From Clostridiales bacterium UBA4821 (GTDB lineage: Bacteria; Bacillota; Clostridia; Acetivibrionales; UBA4821), in the NCBI GenBank assembly GCA_002402315.1, contig DHFP01000092.1:1-12368 (forward strand): 12,368 bases of DNA, given 5' to 3'. A program made the translations under genes and the position numbers. The stretch's first letter is position 1. Each line of letters begins with the position of its first letter. Of the stretch, positions 1 to 6,422 are shown one piece after another. Under the pieces are notes generated by a model. It made no database searches. It had not been told where the DNA came from and worked only from the letters and a program-made list of their open reading frames with translations.

Positions 1-40
1 TCTTCACATTTAGTTTATGCACCCTATATTTCTACTAAAC

Positions 41-69
41 TTGACATTCTGACATATAAATTGTATACT
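41..69 (+). promoter_or_regulatory. Sigma-A promoter of the aroF-tyrA-aroA operon
   Basis: TTGACA at 41-46 and TATACT at 64-69 are separated by exactly 17 bp, which is almost the vegetative consensus. Transcription would start near 76, giving a leader of about 100 nt before the preferred aroF start at 179. I see no terminator/antiterminator pair or T-box signature in that short leader, so regulation here is more likely through enzyme feedback or a repressor than by attenuation. Confidence 0.75.
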
Positions 70-178
70 TTCCACGGGAATAAAAAAAATTAATAAACAT
101 GTCACCTAATAGTTTTAAATGAATAGAACTAATAAGAAGAATGCTGACAGATCAGTAAGCCGTATAGGAGATGACTAT

Positions 179-1204
179 ATGATTATTGTAATGAAACCTA
201 GCTCTTCGGAAGAGCATATTAATGAAATATTAAGAGTCTTACAATCATTGGGACTTGGTGCACATCTATCTAAAGGTTCCCAGGTAACAATTATTGGTGT
301 TATAGGCGATAAAAGAGTACTAAATGATGTACCTATAGACCTGATGCCTGGTGTTGATAAAATAGTTCCTATTGTAGAGTCCTATAAACTTGTTAGCAAA
401 ACGTTTAAACCCGAGGCCAGTGTTATTGATGTTGATGGCGTTAAGATTGGCGGGAAAGAAATTGTAATGATGGCAGGTCCGTGTGCTATAGAGAACAAAG
501 AACAGATTTTCCAAACGGCTAGAGCGGTAAAGAAGTCTGGTGCGAAATTCTTACGTGGCGGCGCATTCAAACCGAGAACCTCGCCGTATGCTTTTCAAGG
601 GCTTGAAGAAGAGGGACTAAAATTAATATATGAGGCTGCACATGAGAATGACTTGAAGATAGTTAGTGAGGTAATCAGTGAAAGAACTGTAGAAATAGCT
701 GATAAGTATGTTGATGTGTTCCAAATCGGAGCGAGAAATGTTCAGAACTTTCATTTGCTTAGAGAGGTCGGTAAAGCAGGAAAACCGGTTGTATTAAAGA
801 GGGGACCGGCTACAACCATTGAAGAATGGTTAAATGCTGCTGAATATATTGTGAGTGAAGGTAATGATAAGGTAATCTTATGCGAAAGGGGCATAAGAAC
901 CTTTGAAACAGCAACCAGGAATACCCTTGATATAAGTGCGGTACCTGTAGTAAAGGCTCAAAGCCATCTTCCAATAATAATAGACCCAAGTCATGCTGCG
1001 GGAAAGGCTCAATATGTCATACCTATGGCAAAAGCTGCTATTGCTGCAGGGGCTGACGGATTGATTGTTGAGGTTCATCCACAACCAAGACACGCTCTTT
1101 CAGATGCCTCACAACAGCTGATTCCTGAAGCCTTTGATAAACTATGCAAGGATATAAGCTTAATGGCTGAAATTTTGGAAAGAGAATTTAAATATGGAGA
1201 TTAA
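179..1204 (+). CDS. aroF: 3-deoxy-7-phosphoheptulonate (DAHP) synthase, type I-beta
   Basis: This cytosolic enzyme condenses phosphoenolpyruvate and erythrose 4-phosphate into DAHP, the first step of the shikimate pathway. I start it at ATG 179 (341 aa): AGGAG at 166-170 is well placed and the protein then opens MIIVMK, as in its relatives. An in-frame ATG at 119 would add 20 residues but has no ribosome binding site. Residues 1 to about 70 form the ferredoxin-like regulatory domain of the Thermotoga-type enzymes, a known site of Tyr/Phe feedback; the TIM barrel follows. In this numbering the metal ligands fall at C102 (AGPCAIE), H272 (DPSHAAG), E298 (EVHPQP) and D309, the positions I recall for the Thermotoga maritima enzyme. 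KPRTSPYAFQG at 131-141 is the substrate loop. It overlaps tyrA by 11 nt, so the two are probably cotranscribed and translationally coupled. Confidence 0.95.
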   Translation: MIIVMKPSSSEEHINEILRVLQSLGLGAHLSKGSQVTIIGVIGDKRVLNDVPIDLMPGVDKIVPIVESYKLVSKTFKPEASVIDVDGVKIGGKEIVMMAGPCAIENKEQIFQTARAVKKSGAKFLRGGAFKPRTSPYAFQGLEEEGLKLIYEAAHENDLKIVSEVISERTVEIADKYVDVFQIGARNVQNFHLLREVGKAGKPVVLKRGPATTIEEWLNAAEYIVSEGNDKVILCERGIRTFETATRNTLDISAVPVVKAQSHLPIIIDPSHAAGKAQYVIPMAKAAIAAGADGLIVEVHPQPRHALSDASQQLIPEAFDKLCKDISLMAEILEREFKYGD

Positions 1205-2291
1205 AACTGCTTCTGTAATCGGGTTAGGATTAATAGGAGGCTCTTTAGCCAAAGCGCTAAGAAGGGTCGGGAGTGTTAATATAGTTATAGGAGTTGATCC
1301 GGACAGACAATCACTTGAAACTGCTCTTTCGGAAGGCGTATTGGATAGGGCTTCTACCAGTATTGATGAGAATATTTATGACTCTGATATTGTTTTTATA
1401 TGTACACCGATAGACAAGATAGTTGACAGCATTCAAAAAGTAATTAAAGCTGTAAAGCCAGGCTGTATAATTACTGATACGGGAAGCATAAAAGGTACGC
1501 TTGTTAGAAGGATTGAAAAGATTGATGGGCAGCTAAACTTTATTGGCGGTCATCCAATGTGCGGTTCTGAGAAATATGGATATGAAGCTAGTAAAATTCA
1601 TCTGTTTGAAAATGCATATTATATTCTGACACCTTGTGACAAAACAACTGATGAAATAATAAAAATAATGGAAAAAATTATAATTGAAATTGGCGGAATT
1701 CCTGTTATTATTGATAATAGAAAACACGATATAATAACAGGAACTATAAGTCATGTACCCCACATAATTTCTGCCGCTCTGGTTAATCTGGTTGAAGAAC
1801 TGGACTGCAAGGAGGGGTATATGCAAAAGCTGGTGGCTGGCGGCTTTAAAGATATAACAAGAATTTCATCATCCAAGCCGGAGATGTGGCAGACCATTGT
1901 TTTAAATAATAAAGAGCATATTAAACAAATCCTTGATTTATTTTTAGAACGTGTAAGGCAGTTTAATTACTTACTGGAAAGTGATAATGCAGGAGAGATA
2001 TTTAGTTTTTTCAACTCAGCAAAAAAGTTCAGGGATACATTTACCTCAAGTAAAGTCGGATTAATAACTCCGTTTAATGATATATCAATAGATATAGAAG
2101 ATAAGCCGGGAGAATTAGGAAAACTTACAACATTATTAGGTGAAAATGGTATAAATATAAAAAATATTAATATTTCAAACAGCAGGGAATATGACCATGG
2201 GTGTTTGAAAATAACCTTCTCAGATATCGAAAGTGTAGATAAAGCTTATAATTTACTTAAGTCACATGGATACAAAGTTTATAAAATCTAG
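1194..2291 (+). CDS. tyrA: Prephenate dehydrogenase with C-terminal ACT domain
   Basis: The protein (365 aa) oxidatively decarboxylates prephenate to 4-hydroxyphenylpyruvate with NAD+, committing carbon to tyrosine. The Rossmann glycine motif GLGLIGGS lies at residues 10-17, and D35 at the end of the second strand suggests NAD rather than NADP preference. TDTGSIK (S98), GGHPMCGSE (H120), SHVPH (186-190) and FKDITRIS (R223) match the conserved active-site segments of the family. Residues from about 296 to the end (starting near DIEDKPGELGKL) form an ACT domain, known in this family for tyrosine feedback. No chorismate mutase domain is fused, so chorismate mutase must be encoded elsewhere. The ATG lies inside the last codons of aroF, with GGAAAGAG upstream as ribosome binding site, a typical operon junction. 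Confidence 0.95.
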   Translation: MEIKTASVIGLGLIGGSLAKALRRVGSVNIVIGVDPDRQSLETALSEGVLDRASTSIDENIYDSDIVFICTPIDKIVDSIQKVIKAVKPGCIITDTGSIKGTLVRRIEKIDGQLNFIGGHPMCGSEKYGYEASKIHLFENAYYILTPCDKTTDEIIKIMEKIIIEIGGIPVIIDNRKHDIITGTISHVPHIISAALVNLVEELDCKEGYMQKLVAGGFKDITRISSSKPEMWQTIVLNNKEHIKQILDLFLERVRQFNYLLESDNAGEIFSFFNSAKKFRDTFTSSKVGLITPFNDISIDIEDKPGELGKLTTLLGENGINIKNINISNSREYDHGCLKITFSDIESVDKAYNLLKSHGYKVYKI

Positions 2292-2361
2292 TTCTAAATC
2301 CTCAGTGCGAAAGCTTGTAATCTTTTACTTAGAACTCAGCACTCAGGACTCAGGACTGAAC
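2290..2361 (+). repeat. Heptad repeats and interleaved inverted repeats between tyrA and aroA
   Basis: Four units of 7 bp follow one another at 2334-2361: ACTCAGC, ACTCAGG, ACTCAGG and the decayed ACTGAAC. In addition AGTTCTAA (2290-2297, overlapping the tyrA stop) is perfectly complementary to TTAGAACT (2329-2336), and TCCTCAGTGC (2299-2308) pairs at 9 of 10 bases with GCACTCAGGA (2339-2348). The pairings interleave, giving an H-type pseudoknot topology rather than nested hairpins. It may be a decayed dispersed repeat or an RNA structure; no T-tract follows, so it is not an ordinary terminator. Confidence 0.5.
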
Positions 2362-2387
2362 TTATAGTAGAAGAGGGGGAACCGTGG

Positions 2388-3662
2388 ATGGTCATAGAAC
2401 AGAAGAATGTTGTAAAGGGTGAGCTAACCGTACCTGGTGATAAGTCAATTTCCCATAGGGCTATAATGGCCGGTGCACTGGCCCAGGGAGTTACGGAAAT
2501 TGAAGGATTTCTGTTAAGCGAAGATTGTTTGGTTACTATTGATTGTTTCAGAAAGATGCAAGTCGGAATTGAAATTCTTCCTAATAACCGTGTCAAGGTA
2601 TTCGGAAGAGGATTGCATGGTCTAAAACCATATCAACAACCTCTCAATACTGCAAACTCAGGTACAACAATTCGGTTAATGCTGGGAATAATGGCGGGTC
2701 AGAGATTTAATTCCATACTTACCGGTGATGATAGGGCGCATAAAAGGCCAATGGGTAGAGTAGTAAAACCACTGAAGACGATGGGAGCTCATATATCAGG
2801 AAAAGAGGATGGGAATTTTGTTCCGTTTATAATAAATAGTTCCAGACTTAACGGAATAACGCTTGATTTACCTAATTCGGGAACCCAATTGAAATCTACA
2901 TTGCTGTTTGCAAGTCTATTTGCCGAAGGTGAAACAGCAATAACTGAGAGAATAAGGTCAAGAGACCACACTGAACTTATGTTAATGAACTTTGGAGCTA
3001 ACATAAAAATAGATGGTAACACAGTCAGGAGTATAGCTGCACCTGAGTTGTATTCTCAGAGTGTATGGATTCCGGGAGACATTTCATTTGCTATATATTT
3101 CATAGCAGCAGGTTTAATGGTGCCTAATTCAGAGATTACGGTTAAGAATGTAGGTATTAATCCTACAAGGTTGGTTATATTTGATGTTTTAAAGAGAATG
3201 GGCGCTAATATTGAAATAACAAACATTCGAACGGTTAATAATGAACCGGTCGGAGATATTTATACAAGAAGTTCTGAATTACATGCAGTTACCATAGAAC
3301 CGGATGAAGTTGCAAGAATGATAGATGAAATTCCAATTATGGCTGCATTAGCTACCAGGGCAAATGGTACGACTATTATTAAAGAGGCGCCGGAAGTTAT
3401 GCAAAAGGAGACCAATAGAATTAAGGCAGCTTCTTTGGAATTGGCCAAGATGGGAGCTAAGATAACTGAAGATCCTGAAGGTATTATAGTTGAAGGTGGA
3501 AGGTCTTTAAAAGGAACAATTGTTGAAAGCTATAATGATGAGAGAATTGCTATGGCGTTAGCAGTAGCTGCTCTAGTAGCAGAAGGCGAGACAATGATCA
3601 GACGGCCTCAGTGTGTCGACGTAGTTTATCCTGAATTCTTTGATGTATTATATAAGCTCTAG
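2388..3662 (+). CDS. aroA: 3-phosphoshikimate 1-carboxyvinyltransferase (EPSP synthase)
   Basis: The enzyme (424 aa) transfers the enolpyruvyl group of PEP to shikimate 3-phosphate in the penultimate step to chorismate. Visible family motifs, in order, are GDKSISHR (17-24, with K19, S20, R24), NSGTTIR (90-96), DDRAHKRPMGR (114-124), SGTQLKS (164-170), DEIP (313-316), KETNRI (340-345, where many members have KESDRI) and NDERIAM (383-389). The C-terminal motif reads VVYPEFF, without the Lys of the KTFP motif of enteric enzymes, so it looks closer to the Bacillus-type class. AGGGGG at 2374-2379 sits 8 nt before the ATG. A 96-nt gap separates it from tyrA with no clear promoter, so I take it as the third gene of the operon. 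A terminator follows 50 nt after its stop. Confidence 0.95.
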   Translation: MVIEQKNVVKGELTVPGDKSISHRAIMAGALAQGVTEIEGFLLSEDCLVTIDCFRKMQVGIEILPNNRVKVFGRGLHGLKPYQQPLNTANSGTTIRLMLGIMAGQRFNSILTGDDRAHKRPMGRVVKPLKTMGAHISGKEDGNFVPFIINSSRLNGITLDLPNSGTQLKSTLLFASLFAEGETAITERIRSRDHTELMLMNFGANIKIDGNTVRSIAAPELYSQSVWIPGDISFAIYFIAAGLMVPNSEITVKNVGINPTRLVIFDVLKRMGANIEITNIRTVNNEPVGDIYTRSSELHAVTIEPDEVARMIDEIPIMAALATRANGTTIIKEAPEVMQKETNRIKAASLELAKMGAKITEDPEGIIVEGGRSLKGTIVESYNDERIAMALAVAALVAEGETMIRRPQCVDVVYPEFFDVLYKL

Positions 3663-3711
3663 AATAGGATTTTTAATAGTTTGTCCATTAATTAAATTAT
3701 ATAAATATTTC

Positions 3712-3754
3712 AAATATCCCTGATTATCTAAACTAGGGATATTTATTCTTTTTT
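3712..3754 (+). terminator. Rho-independent terminator of the aromatic operon
   Basis: AAATATCCCT (3712-3721) pairs perfectly with AGGGATATTT (3735-3744) across a 13-nt loop, and a T-rich run (3746-3754, one C) follows. The position just downstream of aroA fits the end of the operon. Confidence 0.8.
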
Positions 3755-3791
3755 CTACAAAAAAATCAATATTCTGACATGACACTAAGAT

Positions 3792-3851
3792 ATTGATATT
3801 TTTTTAACAAACCGACATAATTAAAACATAGATTGTTAAAAAAATATCAAT
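3792..3851. promoter_or_regulatory. Perfect 19-bp inverted repeat; paired Rex-like operators
   Basis: ATTGATATTTTTTTAACAA (3792-3810) is exactly reverse-complementary to 3833-3851, with 22 nt between. Each arm matches the Rex consensus TTGTTAANNNNTTAACAA at 12 of its 14 defined positions. The left arm covers the -35 box and part of the spacer of the promoter at 3793-3821; the right arm lies just past the predicted start, an arrangement suited to repression. Rex is the NADH/NAD+-sensing repressor that is known to control hydrogenase and fermentation genes in clostridia, and the downstream remnants are hydrogenase genes. Rex identity is inference: the arms are not perfect palindromes themselves, and another dimeric regulator or a hairpin role is possible. 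Confidence 0.5.
3793..3821 (+). promoter_or_regulatory. Promoter of the former hydrogenase operon
   Basis: TTGATA (3793-3798) and CATAAT (3816-3821) are spaced 17 bp apart and each differs from consensus at one base. The start would be near 3828, leaving a leader of about 75 nt that ends in AGGAGGG (3891-3897), a strong ribosome binding site 6 nt before ATG 3903. All initiation signals of the dead operon therefore look intact. Confidence 0.6.
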
Positions 3852-3902
3852 TATAACCATAAAAGTTTAAAGTAGTTATCTATATGGAAGAGGAGGGAAA
3901 GC

Positions 3903-4046
3903 ATGAGTGAAAATAGATGCTGCTGCAAAAAGAATTTACTGGATAATGACCTTGAACAGGTAGAAAAAATAAAAAAAATAATTGATAAGTATAAAGGGAA
4001 AAATGGAGCACTTATTCCAGCGCTTCATGAAGCCCAGGATGCTTAA
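3903..4046 (+). pseudogene. N-terminal remnant of NuoE/HydC-like [2Fe-2S] hydrogenase subunit
   Basis: The reading frame from ATG 3903 encodes 47 residues and ends at TAA 4044. Its second half, YKGKNGALIPALHEAQDA (residues 30-47), is the start of the thioredoxin-like [2Fe-2S] subunit (NuoE family, HydC of NADH-linked [FeFe] hydrogenases). In that family AQDA is normally followed by a phrase such as FGYLP, and the four cluster cysteines lie further on, so everything functional is missing. The CCC at residues 6-8 belongs to the variable N-terminus and is not the cluster motif. At 4036-4044 the sequence passes directly into hydA-derived DNA in another frame. It may still be translated from the good ribosome binding site as a short peptide, but no function is apparent. 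Confidence 0.8.
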
Positions 4047-4624
4047 GGAAGCAGGTATGGATTTGAAAAATCTACCGGATGAGAGATTCGATGACCCAAT
4101 GGGAGAAGCAACAGGAGCCGGTTTGATATTCGGATCGACAGGTGGAGTTATGGAGGCGGCATTAAGGACTGTAGCAGAAATACTCACAGGGACAACAGCC
4201 GGGAAAAATCGATTATGAGGAAGTTAGAGGCATGGAGGGTATTAAGGAGGCCGAAATTAAAATTGGTGATAAGAAGATAAGGGCTGCAGTTGCTCATGGT
4301 TTGGGCAACGCAAGAAAATTAATGGATAAGATAAAGAATGGAGAAGCCAGTTATCATTTTGTTGAAATAATGGCTTGCCCGGGAGGATGTATTTGCGGTG
4401 GAGGTCAGCCAATACACACTGCCAAGGAACTTGCTGAAATTGATATAAAGTCTGCCAGGGCAAAAGCTATATATGAAGCTGACAGGAGTCTTCCCATCAG
4501 GAAATCGCACGAGAATCCTACTATCAGGAGATTGTATGAGGAGTTTCTGGAAAAGCCGGGAAGCCATAAAGCGCATGAATTGCTGCATACGCATTATAGT
4601 GTGAGGGAGAGCTATGCAGAATAA
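4036..4624 (+). pseudogene. C-terminal remnant of [FeFe]-hydrogenase catalytic subunit HydA, frameshifted
   Basis: From 4036 one frame reads RMLKEAGMDLKNLPDE, then FDDPMGEATGAGLIFGSTGG and VMEAALRT, all characteristic of the HydA H-cluster domain. The frame breaks in the A-run at 4203-4207: dropping one A restores TAGKIDYEEVRGMEGIKEAE and joins it to the frame that runs to 4624. That second part carries HGLGNARKL, the third H-cluster motif MACPGGCICGGGQP and the usual C-terminal segments PIRKSHENP and HKAHELLHTHY. The first two H-cluster cysteine motifs (TSCxPxW and MPCxxK types) and all N-terminal FeS domains are absent, so about 195 of the expected 550-600 residues remain and no active site can form. 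An ATG-started reading at 4232 has no ribosome binding site of note. The remnant marks a lost NADH-dependent, HydABC-type hydrogenase operon. Confidence 0.85.
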
Positions 4625-4637
4625 TTTAAAATGTTTT

Positions 4638-4689
4638 ACCCCCTGCACTTCGTGCCGACCCCCTATTAGGGGGACTTATAGGGGGTTTT
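4638..4689 (+). repeat. REP-like three-armed palindrome, possible terminator
   Basis: An outer stem ACCCCCT (4638-4644) with AGGGGGT (4680-4686) encloses two small hairpins: GCAC/GTGC (4645-4648/4652-4655, loop TTC) and CCCCCTA/TAGGGGG (4659-4665/4667-4673). The G/C blocks stand out sharply from the AT-rich surroundings. A TTTT (4686-4689) follows, so it could also terminate transcription from the hydrogenase remnant. The C-block/TTCG-type hairpin/G-block design resembles dispersed REP sequences of Firmicutes; that link is from memory, not from a search. Confidence 0.65.
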
Positions 4690-4733
4690 CTCATATGTAG
4701 AAAATTTGTTGGAATTTTTGTGCAACTTGACGA

Positions 4734-4763
4734 ATGACAGAGAGGTATGTCACATGATATAAT
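4734..4763 (+). promoter_or_regulatory. Putative sigma-A promoter of the orphan gene
   Basis: ATGACA (4734-4739), an 18-bp spacer and a perfect TATAAT (4758-4763) precede the next gene. Transcription would begin near 4770, only about 6 nt before the TTG at 4776, so either that start is translated nearly leaderless or initiation is at a later codon such as TTG 4827. Confidence 0.5.
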
Positions 4764-4775
4764 TGAGGTAGGAAA

Positions 4776-6320
4776 TTGAATATTAAAACATATCTGAAGG
4801 GGGGGAATGTCCAGGGAATAGATACCTTGGATATGCAGAATATGGCTGATAAGGTCAAAGACCAAAGTCAAGTTTCGGAGGATATAGATAGAAGCATTTT
4901 TGCAAAGAAAGATGCAGATGCTATTTTAAAGCTTTCAGATAAAGAGAGGTTGTCAGCACTTGAAAATTTTAAAAAGAACAATCCTAGCTATTTTGAGAGC
5001 ATAATAGCTCAAAGTAAAGAGCTTGAAGCCTTTTGGAACCATCCGGAAAAAAAGAGTGGAAATACGGAGAAACCTATAGGAGATAAGGAGGATTTATCCC
5101 TACCAGTTCAAGAAGAGGGCACAGCGGAAAAGAATAATGCAGGGCAGGAACAGAATCAACCTCAGGGAGATGTGAATAAAAGTGTGGTTGAAGAGCGGAA
5201 TCCCCAGCATAAAATTGCACAATATAATAAAGCTGATCAAAAAGTTACTTTAACACATCAGGAACTGGCAGATCTTGTTAAAGATAGTGTAGAAAAAGCT
5301 TTACAGGAACGGAGCTTAAAAACCAAGCTTAATAAATTAAAAGTTAAGGCAGCAAATAGCTTTAAAGCAAGGTTGCTGGGAGTTAAGAAAGACAGTGGTG
5401 AGCTTGATAAGTATACAGTCGGACAGAGCATAACTAAATTCATAAAGGACAATTGTGCAAAGGCAGGACGAAAATTATGGATGGGAAAAAATCTGGTTAT
5501 GGCACCTTTCGAGCTTACAGCAGGCCTTGCCATACTAGCGGCAGAAAAAGTAGCAGATGGAGCTATGTCACTAGCTGACAAAGGTGGTGACCTAATCAAC
5601 AAAATTGATAAAGGTATAGACAAAGGCATAGAAAAGGCCGGAGAAATCAAGGACAAAGTAGTTGAAGGTGGCAAATGGGTAGCTAATAAGGGCGCTGAAG
5701 GAATTGAGGCGGTTGACAGAGTGGTTGATAACGCCTACAAAAAGGCGGGACAAGTAGTTAATAAAGCTAATGAGCGGGCTGACCTTTTAAAGAAGATTGA
5801 AGAGGGACGCACAATTGCTATTGAATATAATGACGGTAAAGGGAATAAAGCCAAATTATACGAGGTTTTGCCTGAAGCCGGAGATAAAAAAGATCAGGAA
5901 ATTGCAGACGGAGGAAATAATAAACATGGAAAAGAATACATAATGGAAATGGAGAAATCTAACGGTGTTAAGGATATATTCGGGTTTAATGCAAGCAAAG
6001 AGAAAAATATAAACAGAGAAGAAATATTGATGCTTGCTGCCGATAAAGAAAATAGGGGAGAATTGCAACAACCGGGGGTGCACATTGGTAAAGACCCGGA
6101 TGGTAAGGTAGCTGTTTTCTATAGTAAAGAAATGGCTAGAGAACAAGAGAAGCAAGCACAAAACGACAAAATTGGGACGGGGAAGACGGCAAAGAATCTA
6201 GCAGGTTACGCAACACACAACGCAGTTAATGCTGCACGTAATGCAGAGAGTTCAGCCAAGAATACTATAAGTAGTATGATTAAAGAAAATCGAGGTTCAG
6301 AGGGACTTTCAAAAGGATAA
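4776..6320 (+). CDS. Unrecognised Lys/Glu/Ala-rich cytosolic protein with amphipathic repeats
   Basis: I do not recognise this 514-residue protein. It has no signal peptide and no convincing membrane span. Residues 1-90 look helical and charged; 91-155 are a low-complexity Glu/Gln/Asn/Lys linker; 158-200 look like a helix or short coiled coil. Residues 239-345 hold a mildly hydrophobic helix (from NLVMAPFELTAG) leading into short imperfect amphipathic repeats (DKGIDKGIEKAGEIKDKVVE and similar) that recall LEA-like or apolipoprotein-like helices. Residues 345-452 may form a small beta-rich domain, and the tail (453-514) is again Ala/Asn/Lys-rich helix. The TTG start has GAGG at 4765-4768, 7 nt upstream; TTG 4827 is an alternative. 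It has its own promoter and terminator, so it is probably monocistronic. The reading frame is certain; function is unknown. Confidence 0.8.
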   Translation: MNIKTYLKGGNVQGIDTLDMQNMADKVKDQSQVSEDIDRSIFAKKDADAILKLSDKERLSALENFKKNNPSYFESIIAQSKELEAFWNHPEKKSGNTEKPIGDKEDLSLPVQEEGTAEKNNAGQEQNQPQGDVNKSVVEERNPQHKIAQYNKADQKVTLTHQELADLVKDSVEKALQERSLKTKLNKLKVKAANSFKARLLGVKKDSGELDKYTVGQSITKFIKDNCAKAGRKLWMGKNLVMAPFELTAGLAILAAEKVADGAMSLADKGGDLINKIDKGIDKGIEKAGEIKDKVVEGGKWVANKGAEGIEAVDRVVDNAYKKAGQVVNKANERADLLKKIEEGRTIAIEYNDGKGNKAKLYEVLPEAGDKKDQEIADGGNNKHGKEYIMEMEKSNGVKDIFGFNASKEKNINREEILMLAADKENRGELQQPGVHIGKDPDGKVAVFYSKEMAREQEKQAQNDKIGTGKTAKNLAGYATHNAVNAARNAESSAKNTISSMIKENRGSEGLSKG

Positions 6321-6332
6321 TAAAGAGTTAAG

Positions 6333-6374
6333 TTATAAAAAATAGAAGCCAATCATGGCTTCTATTTTTTATAA
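6333..6374. terminator. Strong, potentially bidirectional terminator
   Basis: TTATAAAAAATAGAAGCC (6333-6350) and its exact reverse complement (6357-6374) form an 18-bp stem with a 6-nt loop. The arm ends are A- and T-rich, so it can act on either strand. It closes the orphan gene and insulates moeA. Confidence 0.85.
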
Positions 6375-6379
6375 TAAAC

Positions 6380-6388
6380 TGCTATAAT
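6380..6388 (+). promoter_or_regulatory. Extended -10 promoter of moeA
   Basis: TGCTATAAT at 6380-6388 is a perfect -10 hexamer with the TGn extension. No good -35 box lies 17 bp upstream (that position falls in the terminator stem), as is usual for extended -10 promoters. The start would be near 6395, followed by AGGAGG at 6411-6416. Confidence 0.55.
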
Positions 6389-6422
6389 ACCAATATTAGA
6401 TTAACATTTCAGGAGGAATGCC

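Noticed and set aside
119..178. Upstream in-frame ATG giving a 361-residue DAHP synthase
   Set aside because: It has no ribosome binding site, while ATG 179 has AGGAG at good spacing and puts the metal ligands at the positions known for the Thermotoga enzyme.
1..178. T-box or tyrosine/phenylalanine leader attenuator before aroF
   Set aside because: The leader is only about 100 nt, with no T-box sequence, no aromatic-rich leader peptide and no terminator hairpin.
2334..2361. CRISPR-like or direct-repeat array
   Set aside because: The 7-bp units are contiguous without spacers and there are only three good copies; no cas gene is present.
3765..3797. ATCAATAT/ATATTGAT hairpin mutually exclusive with the 19-bp repeat, suggesting a riboswitch-like switch
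   Set aside because: The promoter predicted here lies at 3793-3821, so this segment is probably not transcribed, and the pairing is short and AT-only in character.
3982..4035. HydA fragment as an independent gene starting at ATG 3982
   Set aside because: The residues before 4036 are an off-frame reading of the NuoE remnant and no ribosome binding site precedes 3982.
5258..5674. 138-codon minus-strand ORF within the orphan gene
   Set aside because: It is a shadow of the Lys/Glu/Ala-rich coding frame: Ser/Leu/Phe-rich, and no ribosome binding site or promoter was identified.
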